A DNA stretch of 64,000 bases from Asticcacaulis tiandongensis (GTDB taxonomy: Bacteria; Pseudomonadota; Alphaproteobacteria; Caulobacterales; Caulobacteraceae). The DNA lies in the NCBI RefSeq assembly GCF_006475605.1, contig NZ_SSBC01000021.1:104771-168770 (forward strand), in the 5' to 3' direction. Position numbers and translations under genes: made by a program. This document shows positions 26,736-37,201 of the stretch, piece by piece (the stretch's first letter is position 1; every line of letters begins with the position of its first letter). The notes beneath the pieces were generated by a model. It was given only the letters and a program-made list of their open reading frames with translations. It had not been told where the DNA came from and made no database searches.

Positions 26736-27943
26736 TGGGGAACTCCGTTAAAAACGCGGGCATGCAGCGGACGCGCGCCGATGCGGTACACAAGCTGTTC
26801 GGGGGCTTCGACATCCCAGATCGCCAGATCACAGGCCTTTCCGGCCTCAAGCGCGCCGGTCTCATGACCAAGACCGAGCGCGCGGGCCGCATTAAGCGTC
26901 ACGCCCATAAGGCATTCGTCGACGCTCATGCGAAACAAGGTCGCCGCCATATTCATGGTCAGCAAAAGCGATGTCAGCGGGGACGTACCCGGGTTACAAT
27001 CCGTCGCCAGCGCCATCGGCACACCGGCGTCACGCAGGGCCTGTATGGGCGGCAATCTGGTTTCCCGTACGAAGTAAAATGCCCCCGGCAGTAATGTCGC
27101 CACCGTGCCGTGACGGCTCATCTCGGCGATACCGGCCTCATCGAGATATTCCAGATGATCCGCCGACAAGGCTCCGTAATGCGCCGCCAGCTCCGCGCCG
27201 CGCAGATTGGACAATTGCTCGGCATGCAACTTGGTTCTCAGGCCGTGGCGATGGGCGGCTTCAAATACCCGACGTGTCTGGGCCGGTGAAAAACCGATGC
27301 CTTCACAGAAGCAATCCACCGCATCCGCCAGCTTTTCCGCCGCAACCGCGGGGATCATGCGGTTACAAACCTCATCAATATAGGCGTCCGCACGACCGGC
27401 ATATTCCGGCGGCAGGGCATGCGCCCCCAGAAAGGTTGTCTTGATGCGCACCTGACGATGACCGGCCAAGGCCCGCGCGGCCCTAAGCATCTTCAGTTCG
27501 TCCTCAAGCCGCAAGCCATAGCCCGACTTGATCTCAATAGTCGTCACCCCTTCGGCCAGAAGATCATCAAGGCGCGTCAGCGCCGTCCTGACCAGTTCCG
27601 CTTCGCTGGCCTCACGCGTGGCCTTCATGGTCGAGACAATGCCGCCACCGGCGCGCGCGATTGCCTCATAGCTGGCCCCCTCAAGACGCATACGGAACTC
27701 TGCCGCACGATCACCGCCGAAAACCAGATGGGTATGGGGATCAATCAGGCCGGAGGTAATCAGCCGCCCCCCCACGTCATGCGTCTGCGTGTAATTAAGG
27801 CGCGGCGCACCTTCCTTCGTGCCCGCATAAAGGATGCGACCGTCACGCGCGGCAATAAGCCCGTCCTCAACCACCTGAAACCGTTTCCGGTCAGGCAGCG
27901 GCACCAGAAGCCGTGCATTTGTCCATGCCGTATAAGGGGTCAT
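26732..27943 (-). CDS. hutI: Imidazolonepropionase
   Basis: A 403-residue amidohydrolase-superfamily enzyme converting imidazolone propionate to N-formimidoyl-glutamate. The metal-binding [16 protein letters not shown] (about 73-88), KSGYGL and a later HAEQLSN match HutI. It is the first gene of the minus-strand hut operon; the 118-bp gap to the divergent hutF contains two HutC-type palindromes. Confidence 0.97.
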   Translation of the reverse strand: MTPYTAWTNARLLVPLPDRKRFQVVEDGLIAARDGRILYAGTKEGAPRLNYTQTHDVGGRLITSGLIDPHTHLVFGGDRAAEFRMRLEGASYEAIARAGGGIVSTMKATREASEAELVRTALTRLDDLLAEGVTTIEIKSGYGLRLEDELKMLRAARALAGHRQVRIKTTFLGAHALPPEYAGRADAYIDEVCNRMIPAVAAEKLADAVDCFCEGIGFSPAQTRRVFEAAHRHGLRTKLHAEQLSNLRGAELAAHYGALSADHLEYLDEAGIAEMSRHGTVATLLPGAFYFVRETRLPPIQALRDAGVPMALATDCNPGTSPLTSLLLTMNMAATLFRMSVDECLMGVTLNAARALGLGHETGALEAGKACDLAIWDVEAPEQLVYRIGARPLHARVFNGVPQ

Positions 27944-27971
27944 GTCATTGTCCGAAGGCTGCGAAAGAATT

Positions 27972-28003
27972 ATGTATATACATGAACGTTAATGTATAGA
28001 CAT
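27972..28003. promoter_or_regulatory. Tandem HutC operator sites between hutI and hutF
   Basis: ATGTATATACAT (27972-27983) is a perfect 12-bp palindrome; ATGTATAGACAT (27992-28003) is a copy with one change, exactly 20 bp away, so on the same helical face. HutC of Pseudomonas binds a TGTATGTACA-like palindrome, which these resemble. Both divergent transcripts would be repressed until urocanate accumulates. Confidence 0.75.
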
Positions 28004-28061
28004 TATACTTGGCAAGAGGCATTATGGTTCCAGACGAAACTTTTTTCATAAGGACGATACG

Positions 28062-29420
28062 ATGGCCGCAGCCGCATTATGGTTCGCTCAGGCCTTGCTG
28101 CCTGACGGATGGGCACAGCAGGTGCAGATCAAACTCCATGACGGCCATATTGCGTCCTTAACGACTGACACACCTCCCGAAGCCGGTGATGAACGCCACG
28201 CCATAGCCCTGCCCGGCATGAACAATCTGCACAGCCATGCCTTTCAGCGGGTGATCGCGGGCCTGACCGAACGGCGCGGCCCGTCAGCCGACAGTTTCTG
28301 GAGCTGGCGCGAACAGATGTACCGCTTTCAGACGCGTATCGGGCCTGAGGAACTGCGCACCATCGCGGCACTGGCCTATATGGAAATGCTCGAAACCGGC
28401 TTTACCCGCGTCGGTGAATTTCACTACCTGCACCATAATACGGACGGCACACCCTTTGACGATCCGGCGGAAATGTCCGCTGCCCTGTGCGCCGCTGCGG
28501 GCGACACCGGCATTGCCCTGACCCTGCTGCCGGTTTTCTATGCCCATGCCGGTTTCGGCGGCCAACCGCCCAATGCCGGACAGGCGCGCTTTATCCATTC
28601 GCTCGACAGTTTTGCCCGCCTGCTTGAGACCAGCCAGCCTCACCTGAACAGATTACCGGATGCGGTTCTGGGCATTGCCCCGCACTCCTTGCGCGCCGTG
28701 ACACCCGAAGAACTGACCGCACTTTTACCGCTCTGCCCTGAAGGCCCGATCCATATCCACATTGCCGAACAGGTGCGCGAGGTCGAACAATCCCTCGCTC
28801 ATTTGGGCGCACGCCCCATTGAATGGCTTCTGGCCAATATGCCCGTCGATGGGCGCTGGTGTCTGGTGCACGCGACACACATGACCGAAGCCGAAACACT
28901 CAATCTGGCGGCATCTGGTGCCGTCGCCGGTTTGTGTCCGATCACCGAAGCCAATCTCGGGGACGGCGTCTTTCCGGCAGAAGCCTTCCTGAACGCCGGC
29001 GGACGCATCGGCATAGGCTCTGATTCGAACGTCCTGATCAGCGCCACCGAAGAACTGCGCCTGCTGGAATATTCCCAGCGCTTTATCCATAAGGCCCGCA
29101 ATGTGCTGGCCGCGCCGCTCGGCTCCACCGGTGCCAGACTGTACAAAGACGCCGTCAAAGGCGGCGCTCAGGCTTTAAAAGGCTGTGCAGGCCTTGCTGA
29201 AAACCATGTGGCCGATATAGTCAGTCTCGACGCCCGTTCCGCGTCGCTGACGGCCCGTCAGGGGGATGATATTTTGGACAGCCACATCTTTGCCAGCGCC
29301 CGTAACGGGATTGATTGCGTCTGGCGACACGGCCAGAAGCAGGTCAGCGGCGGCAAACATATCCAGCATGAGCGCATTGTTTCAACCTATCGCACCCTGA
29401 TGGAAAGGCTAACGGCATGA
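28062..29420 (+). CDS. hutF: Formimidoylglutamate deiminase
   Basis: A 452-residue amidohydrolase that deiminates N-formimidoyl-glutamate to N-formylglutamate plus ammonia, the substrate of HutG. Metal-site motifs are visible: LPGMNNLHSHAFQR (about residues 50-63), HIHIAEQ (about 233-239), HATHMT and GIGSDSNV. ATG 28062 follows AAGGACGA. The stop overlaps the start of hutC (ATGA), so enzyme and repressor are co-translated and the operon is autoregulated through the operators just upstream. Confidence 0.95.
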   Translation: MAAAALWFAQALLPDGWAQQVQIKLHDGHIASLTTDTPPEAGDERHAIALPGMNNLHSHAFQRVIAGLTERRGPSADSFWSWREQMYRFQTRIGPEELRTIAALAYMEMLETGFTRVGEFHYLHHNTDGTPFDDPAEMSAALCAAAGDTGIALTLLPVFYAHAGFGGQPPNAGQARFIHSLDSFARLLETSQPHLNRLPDAVLGIAPHSLRAVTPEELTALLPLCPEGPIHIHIAEQVREVEQSLAHLGARPIEWLLANMPVDGRWCLVHATHMTEAETLNLAASGAVAGLCPITEANLGDGVFPAEAFLNAGGRIGIGSDSNVLISATEELRLLEYSQRFIHKARNVLAAPLGSTGARLYKDAVKGGAQALKGCAGLAENHVADIVSLDARSASLTARQGDDILDSHIFASARNGIDCVWRHGQKQVSGGKHIQHERIVSTYRTLMERLTA

Positions 29421-30133
29421 ACGCGCCCGTCTCCAACCTGCCCCTGCATCAGCAGATCCATCAGGACATAGAACAACAGATCCGCTCAGGCATTCTGTCG
29501 CCCGGCGACAAGATCCCGTTCGAGCACGAACTGATGGAAACCTATGGCTGCTCGCGCATGACCGTCAACAAGGCCTTAAGCCGCCTGACGACCTCCGGCC
29601 TGATTGAACGCCGCAAACGCGCCGGAAGCTTTGTGCGCCTGCCGAAACTCGATTCCACCGTCCTAGATATTCCTGACATTGAGGCCGAGATACTGGCGCG
29701 TGGCGAAACCTACGGCTTTGAGCTTCTGCATCGTTCGGTGCATCGGGCCGACACCCCTGACGAATGTGAACTGGCGGGGATTGGCGGACAGGTCTTATTC
29801 CTGCGCGGCCTGCACCTTGCTTCGGGCAGGCCACTGGTGGTCGAAGAACGCCTGATTAATCTTGAGACCGTTCCCGCTGCCCTGACTGTCGATTTTACCG
29901 ATCAGTCCCCCGGCCATTGGCTGCTTGAGGTCGTGCCCTGGACGCAGGTCGAAAGCCAGATCAGTGCGATAAATGCCACTGACGATATTGCCGCATGGCT
30001 GCAAGGCGATAAGGGCATGGCCTGCCTTGAGGTTGAGCGGCGCACCTGGCGGGGCTATGAGCGCATCACCACCGTGACGCAAATCTATGATGGTGCCCGC
30101 TACAGCTTCACCGCCCGCTTTGATCATGACTAA
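29417..30133 (+). CDS. hutC: Histidine utilisation repressor HutC (GntR family)
   Basis: A 238-residue GntR/HutC-family repressor. The N-terminal winged helix-turn-helix covers about residues 8-75 (LHQQIHQDIEQQIRSGIL, GDKIPFEHELMETYGCSRMTVNKALSRL), followed by a UTRA ligand-binding domain (about 95-235). In the family the ligand is urocanate. It overlaps hutF by 4 bp and presumably binds the palindromes at 27972-28003. Confidence 0.95.
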   Translation: MNAPVSNLPLHQQIHQDIEQQIRSGILSPGDKIPFEHELMETYGCSRMTVNKALSRLTTSGLIERRKRAGSFVRLPKLDSTVLDIPDIEAEILARGETYGFELLHRSVHRADTPDECELAGIGGQVLFLRGLHLASGRPLVVEERLINLETVPAALTVDFTDQSPGHWLLEVVPWTQVESQISAINATDDIAAWLQGDKGMACLEVERRTWRGYERITTVTQIYDGARYSFTARFDHD

Positions 30134-30134
30134 G

Positions 30135-30169
30135 GCCGGAAAGTCGCCTTTTATCGACGACTTTCCGGC
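30135..30169. terminator. Bidirectional hairpin between hutC and the catalase gene
   Basis: A perfect 12-bp stem (30135-30146 with 30158-30169, loop of 11) sits between two convergent stop codons only 44 bp apart. There is no long T-run on either strand, but position and stem strength suit termination of both transcripts. Confidence 0.65.
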
Positions 30170-30177
30170 TGCGGAGA

Positions 30178-32328
30178 TCATGGGGCGTCAGGTAATTCCC
30201 CATTGAGCGCCGTCATGGCCTTTTCCCGCGCCCAATAGCGAATTTCCGGCAATTTTTCGAAATACCCCGATAGCGCCCCCGAACCCTCCAGTTCGATGAA
30301 TCCACTGTCAAGATCATCAATAATGCCTGCCTTTTCAATTAATTGAACAGCCTCAGGACTATAGGCGACAAATTTGAAGTGCGCGAACGCATCGGATACA
30401 AAATCACGTGCCGGTGATAACTTTGAAAGCTTGTCCGCACCGGGGCCATTGGTCAGAATCACCGGAAAATCGAACAGTACAGACGGCCCGCCATCGACCT
30501 TATGCTGCACAGGAATCTTCGTGCCATCACTCAATTCTACCTGTCCCGGTGTCGAAGCCACAACCTCAACCGTAGCTCCTGCCGTTGTCGCCGTATCGAC
30601 AATGGCTTTATAAAGCGCGGCGTCAGCCCCGTCACTTATCAGTATGCCGAACTTGCGCCCTTTAAGCAGCCCCGGATTTTTCTTGAGGATACTCAGCGCA
30701 TCCGAAGGGGGTAAGTCCATGCGCGGGGCCTGTTTCGGCGTCGCGGCTTTCGGCAGCTTTTCCAGCCCCAATCCTTGCGCCACCACACGCGCCAGCTTCT
30801 CGTCAATATTCAGAAGGTGCGACACCATACGTGCACGGATATCCTCGCGTTCACATTTGCTCAGTTCGAAAACAAGCGCGTTCTGAATATGGATTTGTTC
30901 AACCTCGGTCTGGCTGATGTAGAACTGTCGTGCCTGACTGTAATGATCCGCAAAAGACTCCGGACGGATACGCATCTTCGGGCCATCCGCCGCTTCGGGA
31001 TAGCTGCGGAACCCTTCCGGTGTTTCGCGTGGACCACCATCGGCCCCCAGTTCCGGCGTCCAGGAATTAGGCTCGTAATTGACGCGGCCCTTGGGGTTAT
31101 TAAAGGCCATATGCCCGTCTTGCTGGAAATGAGCGAACGGACAGCGCGGCGCATTAATCGGTAATTGTGTGAAATTCGTACTGCCCAGACGCTTGAGCTG
31201 CGTATCCAGATAAGAAAAGTTACGCCCCTGAAGCAGGGGGTCATTGGTGAAATCAAGACCCGGCACGATGTTCTGCGTACAGAAGGCCACCTGCTCGGTT
31301 TCGGCAAAGAAATTATCCGGCATCCGGTTAAGCACCATCCGCCCGACCATGCGCAAAGGCACCAGTTCTTCGGGGATAAGCTTGGTGGAATCAAGCACGT
31401 CGAAATCGAACTGTTCGGCAAAGTCTTCGTCAAACAGCTGCAATCCTAACTCCCACTCAGGGAAATCACCGGCCTTAATGGCATTCCAAAGATCGCGACG
31501 ATGGAAATCCGGATCGGCACCGTTGATCTTGACCGCCTCATTCCACACTACCGATTGCGAACCGAGCTTGGGCCGCCAGTGGAACTTGACGAAGGTGGAC
31601 TTACCCTCTGCATTGATCATGCGGAAGGTATGGACACCAAAGCCCTCCATCATGCGATAGCTACGCGGAATGGCCCTATCAGACATGGCCCACATAACCA
31701 TGTGCATAGATTCCGGCATAAGGGTGATAAAGTCCCAGAAATTGTCATGGGCCGCCGTCGCCTGAGGAAAGCCACGGTCAGGCTCCTGTTTGACGGAATG
31801 CACCAGATCGGGAAACTTGATCGGGTCCTGAATGAAGAACACCGGAATATTGTTACCCACCAGGTCCCAGTTCCCTTTCTGAGTATAGAACTTCACGGCA
31901 AAACCACGCACATCCCGCGCCAGATCAAAAGACCCCTTATTGCCGACAACGGTCGAAAAACGCACAAAAACGGGGGTTTGTTCACCGGCGCGCTGAAACA
32001 GATCGGCTGAGGTCACGTCCGCCAGACTGTCATAGGTTTCAAAAAAACCATGTGCCCCATAACCACGGGCATGCACCACGCGTTCGGGTATACGCTCATG
32101 GTCAAAATGGAAGAGTTTTTCACGAAGATGAAAATCCTCCATGGCCACCGGCCCGCGCTGACCGACCTTGAGCGAATTCTGATCATCCGACACCGGAACC
32201 CCGGTCTGTGTCGTCAGCACTACCTCGTCGGCACCGGCCTGCTGGTGGGTTTCGCCGCCCGGCCCTTGCTGAAAGGTCTGGTCAACGTTTTTGGCTTTGG
32301 TAAAAATCTGATCCTCGGTCTTGGCCAT
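30178..32328 (-). CDS. katE: Large-subunit (clade 2) catalase
   Basis: A 716-residue monofunctional heme catalase of the HPII/KatE class. The essential His is about 86 ([12 protein letters not shown]) and the Asn about 159-160 ([10 protein letters not shown]). The proximal heme Tyr lies in RNFSYLDTQ. After the catalase core (to about residue 560) comes the extra C-terminal flavodoxin/DJ-1-like domain ([19 protein letters not shown]) that defines large catalases. It removes hydrogen peroxide in the cytoplasm. It is a single gene, convergent with hutC. I see no obvious OxyR site in its upstream region. Confidence 0.96.
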   Translation of the reverse strand: MAKTEDQIFTKAKNVDQTFQQGPGGETHQQAGADEVVLTTQTGVPVSDDQNSLKVGQRGPVAMEDFHLREKLFHFDHERIPERVVHARGYGAHGFFETYDSLADVTSADLFQRAGEQTPVFVRFSTVVGNKGSFDLARDVRGFAVKFYTQKGNWDLVGNNIPVFFIQDPIKFPDLVHSVKQEPDRGFPQATAAHDNFWDFITLMPESMHMVMWAMSDRAIPRSYRMMEGFGVHTFRMINAEGKSTFVKFHWRPKLGSQSVVWNEAVKINGADPDFHRRDLWNAIKAGDFPEWELGLQLFDEDFAEQFDFDVLDSTKLIPEELVPLRMVGRMVLNRMPDNFFAETEQVAFCTQNIVPGLDFTNDPLLQGRNFSYLDTQLKRLGSTNFTQLPINAPRCPFAHFQQDGHMAFNNPKGRVNYEPNSWTPELGADGGPRETPEGFRSYPEAADGPKMRIRPESFADHYSQARQFYISQTEVEQIHIQNALVFELSKCEREDIRARMVSHLLNIDEKLARVVAQGLGLEKLPKAATPKQAPRMDLPPSDALSILKKNPGLLKGRKFGILISDGADAALYKAIVDTATTAGATVEVVASTPGQVELSDGTKIPVQHKVDGGPSVLFDFPVILTNGPGADKLSKLSPARDFVSDAFAHFKFVAYSPEAVQLIEKAGIIDDLDSGFIELEGSGALSGYFEKLPEIRYWAREKAMTALNGELPDAP

Positions 32329-32463
32329 TTCCTGTCCGCCTTTATGATGTGGTGAAATGCTCGGAAACCTGTCAGGCAGGCCCGTAGTGACCGGTGGAAG
32401 CTAACAGCCCTTCCGTAAGTTAGCGTCCCCTCACCACCACGACAGGGATCAAGAATACATAAG

Positions 32464-32489
32464 GCCTGCCCCGGTCAGGCGGGGCAGGC
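32464..32489. other. Hairpin in the katE upstream region
   Basis: GCCTGCCCCG (32464-32473) pairs perfectly with CGGGGCAGGC (32480-32489), loop of 6, with no T-run on either strand. It lies between the receptor gene end and the catalase promoter and may be a transcriptional boundary. Confidence 0.4.
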
Positions 32490-32553
32490 AATCGTCGCCA
32501 CGGCACAAAACGCCGGAAATCCGTATCTCCTATGCCTCACAATACCAGCATAA

Positions 32554-32583
32554 GCCGTCAGCCTTCGGTCGAAAGCTGACGGC
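32554..32583 (-). terminator. Probable terminator of the heme-uptake operon
   Basis: A 9-bp stem (GCCGTCAGC with GCTGACGGC, loop of 12) lies 12 bases beyond the receptor stop in the minus direction. It is followed by a weak TTAT, so termination is plausible but not strong. Confidence 0.45.
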
Positions 32584-32595
32584 GTTTATAGCGCT

Positions 32596-35500
32596 TTAAA
32601 AACGATAGTTCAGACCAACACGCAAGGTCTGTGATCTGACGTCACTTCTGACTTTACGACCATTTACCACCTCGGCTGAGCCGGTGTGATTTGTCTCATC
32701 ATAGATGATGGCATTGGTGTCTGGATCACGAACATAGTCGTTAGTGAGGGGATCGCGTTGAGCCACTCGGGTGACATAGTTCTGAATGACCCCCGTGCGC
32801 GCGTCATCAAAATTGTGGCTCTTTTTACCAAAATCACTGTTGAGATATTCCCCCTTAAGCGACCAGTTATCGCTCAGGGCAAACTCAGCCCCAAAACCCG
32901 CCACCCAGCCGGTGCGCGTGACCTTATCGCTTTCGCTGAAATAGCGCTGCGTGTTGTTCGGATTAACGCCGGCGGTCATACCGCGAAACTGTTCACGCGT
33001 CTCTTCGGTCTGCAAGGCCGCCAGACCGGCGGTGCCATAGACCAGTGTCCGGTCAAAGGCGTAGCCCACACGCCCGCGCAGATTGGCATAGAGTCTGGCT
33101 TCGCTGCGATAGGCCGCTTCCGCCGACTGGTTACGGATCAGGTTCGCGCTTTCACCGGTCTTAATGCTGTAAGACCCTTCAGCCGTACCCGAAGACACCT
33201 CTGCTTCGACACCCATGACCCAGCGATTTTGCAGTTGCCGGTTATAGCCTGCAACAAAGCCGCCCGTGACCCCATCCCCTTTGAACAGGCCGCTTTCATC
33301 AGAAGAACTGCCATCACCCAGCGTTACCTTTGCGTCGGATTCATAATTCACCGCGCCGGTCAGTCCCCCGATGTAGAAACCCGACCAGTCGCCATCAAAA
33401 GCGGCCAGACGGCTGTCATAACCCAGAGCCTGATGACGTTTTGACGCTGACTTCGGCCCACCGTACTGGCTCGTCAGGCTCAGGCGCACGGTGCGTCCCG
33501 GCGACGGGGTGCGCGCCCGTGTCAGGGCATCCATATAGAAACGATTACCGACATTTTCGACACTGCCATTGATCGTCAGATGGTCGTTCACCTCATAACT
33601 GCCGAACAGGTCATAAACCGCATAGGATACCCAATCGGACGGGTTGGAGCTTCCGGTCGAGATCGCCTTGCGCCCGACGGCCCGTTCACCGGCAAAAACG
33701 GTACGTAGCCCGAGGGTCAGCTTATCCGACAGGAAATGCCCGCCAAAGGTGACGCTGCCGGCATATTCCGGCGGCACGGCCTGGGACATATAGTCGTTGC
33801 CGCTGGTGTAATCGCCGCACGGCTCATAGCTGTTTTCGCCGGTCGCATTACAGAACTGCACATCTGTGTAGCGATTGATATTGCCTTCGATAAACAGATT
33901 GCGAAAGCCATAGTCGAACGCCACTTCCACGCCACGGAAGTGAACCTCGGGCACATTGGTATAGGTACGGTAATTGGTCGGCAGACCAAAGGCCGTACCA
34001 TATTCGCGCATAATGAAGTCTTCGTAGCTGTTGTCAAAATAGGCAAGCTTGAGCTTCAGACGATCCGTGTCCGAGAACAGGCCGTCGCGCAAAATATTGA
34101 AGCCGAATTCGACATTTTTCGACACTTCCGGACGTAACAACGGGTTGGGCCGGATCAGATCATCCATATCCAGAAGCGTCTCACGCAAGGTGGCCGGACG
34201 CCAGCCTTCGGCATAGCTGGCAAACAGTTGCAGACCGTCCGCTGGCGAAACGGTCACCCCGACACGCGGGTTAAGACGACTGTCGCGCAAGGACAAAGGG
34301 GCCTGATTACGCCAGTTGGCACCGCGCGTGCGGAAGGCTTCCTGACTTAGGCCACCCGACAGACGCACCCATTCATTTACATCAAGATCAGCATTAATAT
34401 AGGCACGGCTGACGTGGCGCTTGCCATCAAACGCCGTATTATCGCCCCATGGCCGAGGGTTGCGAACGCGGTTCCGTGACTCCTCAAACGAATATTGCGC
34501 GCCATATTTCAGCGACAGTTCACCAAATCCCGTATTGAGGAAGGCACGGTTCCATATATCTGTACCGCTGGTGACGCTTGAGACCTGACTGTCCATCGTC
34601 GCCCAGTAGTCTTCGATGTCGCTGACCCATAGTTCGGCATGCAGGTCGATCAGGCGGCTATCGGCCGGTTTCCAGCGATATTTCGCCGTGTAGACGTTCG
34701 ACAGAACCTCGCTGATCGGCTCCTGAGCGATCCAGGCCCACTGACTGAAGGGGTTGTTGGCGTCCGGATATTCTTCACCATATTGGCTGTCGTAGCGGAT
34801 ATAACCCAACTCAATCGCATGACCATCCCCGTAACGCACCGTGCCCTTCAGAAGCACGGATTGCGTTTCCTGAGAGGTGTTGAAAATCTCACCCCCCCGT
34901 TGATAACGCGTCATGGGATGTTCGGTCACCACACCGGTACGTGGCGCGATCAGTTCAATCGTACTGTTGCCGTTTTTACCACCATAATAGTTGCCGTTCA
35001 CCCGCTCGACAAAGCCCGCGACAAATTCAAAACGGTCAGCCTTATAGGCACCGGTCACGCTAAGGTTACGCGCATCCGTTGACAGGCCCCGATCACGACC
35101 GAACTGCTGAATCTGGTTGCCGTTGGATATGGGCGACGGATCGACCGTATTGTCATGCACACCGGCACGAATACGGAAACCAAAACGATTGCCTTCGCCC
35201 ACCAGATCATGCGCAATCAGGGTACGCATATTGACGACACCGCCCATGGCACCGGCACCATAGGCACTGTCGGACGGACCTTTGGAAACGTCAATCCCGC
35301 CGATCAGGTCAGGATCGACAAAGGTACGGCTGCTGGCCCCGCCATAGCCACGATAGGTAGAGGTCGTCTGTGCCGCGCCGTCAATTAGTGTCGCCACGCG
35401 GTTCATACCCTGAAGGCCGCGAATATTGAGATCAAGCGACTGACCATTGCGGTTGCCTGCCGAAATTACCCCCAGCGTATTCAGGAACATATCTCCCGTT

Positions 35501-36027
35501 GAGGTCGGCGGAATACGCTCGATCTGCTCGCGGGTGATGTGGCTGACTGAACCCGCTGTGGCAAATGGACTGTCGGCATCAAAGCCTTCGTCAGATATCC
35601 CGCGCGATCCTGAAACCATCCCACCAGCGGTGTTCACCGTGCCCTCAACCCGAATGGCCCCCAGTTGCAATGCCCCCGCTGAGGCCGGTGCCTTCTCAAG
35701 TGTAAAGGCCGTCGCCCCTGTCTGACGATAGGTCAGACCGGTGTCGGCCAGCAAACGCGACAGACCATCCGACACACCATAGCTGCCCTTAAGACCTTTG
35801 GACGACACGCCTCGCGTCAGTTCAGCGCTGTAGAACAACTCAATGCCCGCCTGTTCGGAAAAGCGGTTAAGCGCCTGCGTCAGCCCCCCCGCAGGAATGT
35901 CATAGCTGTGTCCAGCCTGTGCCTGCGCCAGCGCCGGAAAAGCCACAAACCCCGAAAGCGCCGTTGTCGCCAGAAGGCACGATGCCAGAACCCCACGCAG
36001 TCTTACGCTGTTTTTACCCGAACCCAT
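32596..36027 (-). CDS. Heme/iron TonB-dependent transducer fused to an Omp25-like barrel
   Basis: A very long (1143-residue) outer-membrane receptor. The start at 36027 is preferred over 36054 because AGGAGACAGG lies upstream. After the signal peptide (FPALAQA) comes an STN signalling domain (about 40-110: SYDIPAGGLTQALNRFSEQAG), the domain that talks to a FecR-type regulator. A plug (about 145-280: LNIRGLQGMNRVATLIDGA, VDVSKGP-like DVSKGPSDSAYGAGAMGG) and a barrel extend to about residue 855 (RTVRLSLTSQYG). A further 280 residues begin DGDWSGFYIGGLTG and end VGLNYRF, the pattern of the Omp25/opacity-type 8-strand barrel. A receptor joined to a second barrel is unusual. Heme as ligand is inferred from hemO and tonB upstream. 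Confidence 0.85.
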   Translation of the reverse strand: MGSGKNSVRLRGVLASCLLATTALSGFVAFPALAQAQAGHSYDIPAGGLTQALNRFSEQAGIELFYSAELTRGVSSKGLKGSYGVSDGLSRLLADTGLTYRQTGATAFTLEKAPASAGALQLGAIRVEGTVNTAGGMVSGSRGISDEGFDADSPFATAGSVSHITREQIERIPPTSTGDMFLNTLGVISAGNRNGQSLDLNIRGLQGMNRVATLIDGAAQTTSTYRGYGGASSRTFVDPDLIGGIDVSKGPSDSAYGAGAMGGVVNMRTLIAHDLVGEGNRFGFRIRAGVHDNTVDPSPISNGNQIQQFGRDRGLSTDARNLSVTGAYKADRFEFVAGFVERVNGNYYGGKNGNSTIELIAPRTGVVTEHPMTRYQRGGEIFNTSQETQSVLLKGTVRYGDGHAIELGYIRYDSQYGEEYPDANNPFSQWAWIAQEPISEVLSNVYTAKYRWKPADSRLIDLHAELWVSDIEDYWATMDSQVSSVTSGTDIWNRAFLNTGFGELSLKYGAQYSFEESRNRVRNPRPWGDNTAFDGKRHVSRAYINADLDVNEWVRLSGGLSQEAFRTRGANWRNQAPLSLRDSRLNPRVGVTVSPADGLQLFASYAEGWRPATLRETLLDMDDLIRPNPLLRPEVSKNVEFGFNILRDGLFSDTDRLKLKLAYFDNSYEDFIMREYGTAFGLPTNYRTYTNVPEVHFRGVEVAFDYGFRNLFIEGNINRYTDVQFCNATGENSYEPCGDYTSGNDYMSQAVPPEYAGSVTFGGHFLSDKLTLGLRTVFAGERAVGRKAISTGSSNPSDWVSYAVYDLFGSYEVNDHLTINGSVENVGNRFYMDALTRARTPSPGRTVRLSLTSQYGGPKSASKRHQALGYDSRLAAFDGDWSGFYIGGLTGAVNYESDAKVTLGDGSSSDESGLFKGDGVTGGFVAGYNRQLQNRWVMGVEAEVSSGTAEGSYSIKTGESANLIRNQSAEAAYRSEARLYANLRGRVGYAFDRTLVYGTAGLAALQTEETREQFRGMTAGVNPNNTQRYFSESDKVTRTGWVAGFGAEFALSDNWSLKGEYLNSDFGKKSHNFDDARTGVIQNYVTRVAQRDPLTNDYVRDPDTNAIIYDETNHTGSAEVVNGRKVRSDVRSQTLRVGLNYRF

Positions 36028-36070
36028 TATCTTAACCTGTCTCCTGAACATCATCGGGCATACCGCACCA

Positions 36071-36089
36071 TTTGCGAATGCCCCTCAAT
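36071..36089. promoter_or_regulatory. Fur-like site before the receptor
   Basis: TTTGCGAAT-G-CCCCTCAAT shares 14 of 19 bases, including both outer arms, with the palindrome at 37751-37769 read on the other strand. It lies 44 bp before the receptor start, where a Fur site or sigma-dependent promoter is expected. Confidence 0.4.
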
Positions 36090-36140
36090 ATTAAGAGACG
36101 TCCGGCACGCAGGTCTGTGTAACCGCTCCGGTCATTTTAT

Positions 36141-37100
36141 TTAGGGATGCAGCAGCACCAGCCCGCCAGGCAGACGCGTCGTGCGAATCATAAGCGCCAT
36201 TTCAATGGCGGTCAGGGCGGCACGCGTGTCATCGGTGCGGAACGAGCCGCTGAAACGCTGTCGTGACAGGGCCTGATCCGTAATCACAATGCGCCCCTTG
36301 TGATAAAGGTTGAGTTCCCGCACCACATCACCCAGCGGACGATCGGCAAAGACCAGACGCCCGCGCATCCATGCCGAAGCATCCGCAACCTCAAGCCGGT
36401 AAGCTTTTGTCAGACCCTGCGCCCCGTAATTGACGCCCTCACCCTCGCCAAGGGTTATGTGGTGGCTCGCCGCCTCAACCCGCACACTGTGCTCCGTGAC
36501 AAAGACCTGATGCTGTGCCCTGTCGTGCCGGACAATGAACTCAGTCCCCAGCGCCGTCGTCGCGCCGTTTCCTGCCTCAACCGTGAACGGACGCGCCGCA
36601 TCCTTTGCCACCGTAAAGGCCGCCTCACCTTTCAGCAACCGCACGGTGCGCCGCTCAGGCGCATAATTTACCGCCACCGCGGCCTGACTATTGAGATGGA
36701 TGACCGAGCCGTCCTCAAGCCGGATCTGGCGCGTTTCACCCGTCGCGGTCATGTAGTCTGCCCCAAGCCGCGTCGGCAGGTCATAGGCCGCTCCAGCCAC
36801 CCCAAGGGTCAGACAGGCCGCCAGAGCCGCACCTGTAACCTGCCCAAAGCGGCGACGCCTGATGCGCCTCTGCCGCTCTAAAGCGCCCTCTACCGGTGCC
36901 GCCCCCATCTGCGCCCAAACGGTTTCCAGCCGCTCAAAGGCCGCCCGGTGACGCACATCTGCCGCCAGCCAGCGCACCAGTTCTGCCATCTCCGCAGGCG
37001 TCAGGGTTCCGGCGTCACGCTCGGTCAGCCAGCGCGCTGCCGTCTGACGGATATCTCCGTCAGACGCCGCTTCTGTTTCTGGCGATTGCCTTATAACCAT
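36141..37100 (-). CDS. FecR-type anti-sigma/signal transducer
   Basis: A 319-residue inner-membrane regulator. I use ATG 37100 (GGGA 6 bases upstream); the frame runs to a TTG at 37175 but that extension lacks a ribosome site. The cytoplasmic N-terminus has the FecR/DUF4880 pattern (ARWLTERDAGTLTPAE, WLAADVRHRAAFERLE). One membrane segment follows (about residues 88-105: VTGAALAACLTLGVAGAAY), then the periplasmic FecR domain (TATGETRQIRLEDGS, LNSQAAV) and a C-terminal STN-interacting part. It sits between the sigma gene (101 bp away) and the receptor, forming a FecI-FecR-FecA-type surface-signalling relay. Confidence 0.9.
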   Translation of the reverse strand: MVIRQSPETEAASDGDIRQTAARWLTERDAGTLTPAEMAELVRWLAADVRHRAAFERLETVWAQMGAAPVEGALERQRRIRRRRFGQVTGAALAACLTLGVAGAAYDLPTRLGADYMTATGETRQIRLEDGSVIHLNSQAAVAVNYAPERRTVRLLKGEAAFTVAKDAARPFTVEAGNGATTALGTEFIVRHDRAQHQVFVTEHSVRVEAASHHITLGEGEGVNYGAQGLTKAYRLEVADASAWMRGRLVFADRPLGDVVRELNLYHKGRIVITDQALSRQRFSGSFRTDDTRAALTAIEMALMIRTTRLPGGLVLLHP

Positions 37101-37201
37101 AATATCCCGTACCTGCCCGCCGCCCCGTGCGGATCGCGGGGTGTGTTCATATCTTATGACGCTTGCGTCTGGCAAACTGTGTAGCCCGACACGAAATAAT
37201 G

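Noticed and set aside
37101..37175. TTG start for the FecR protein
   Set aside because: It has a rare start codon without a ribosome site; ATG 37100 has GGGA at good spacing and matches family length.
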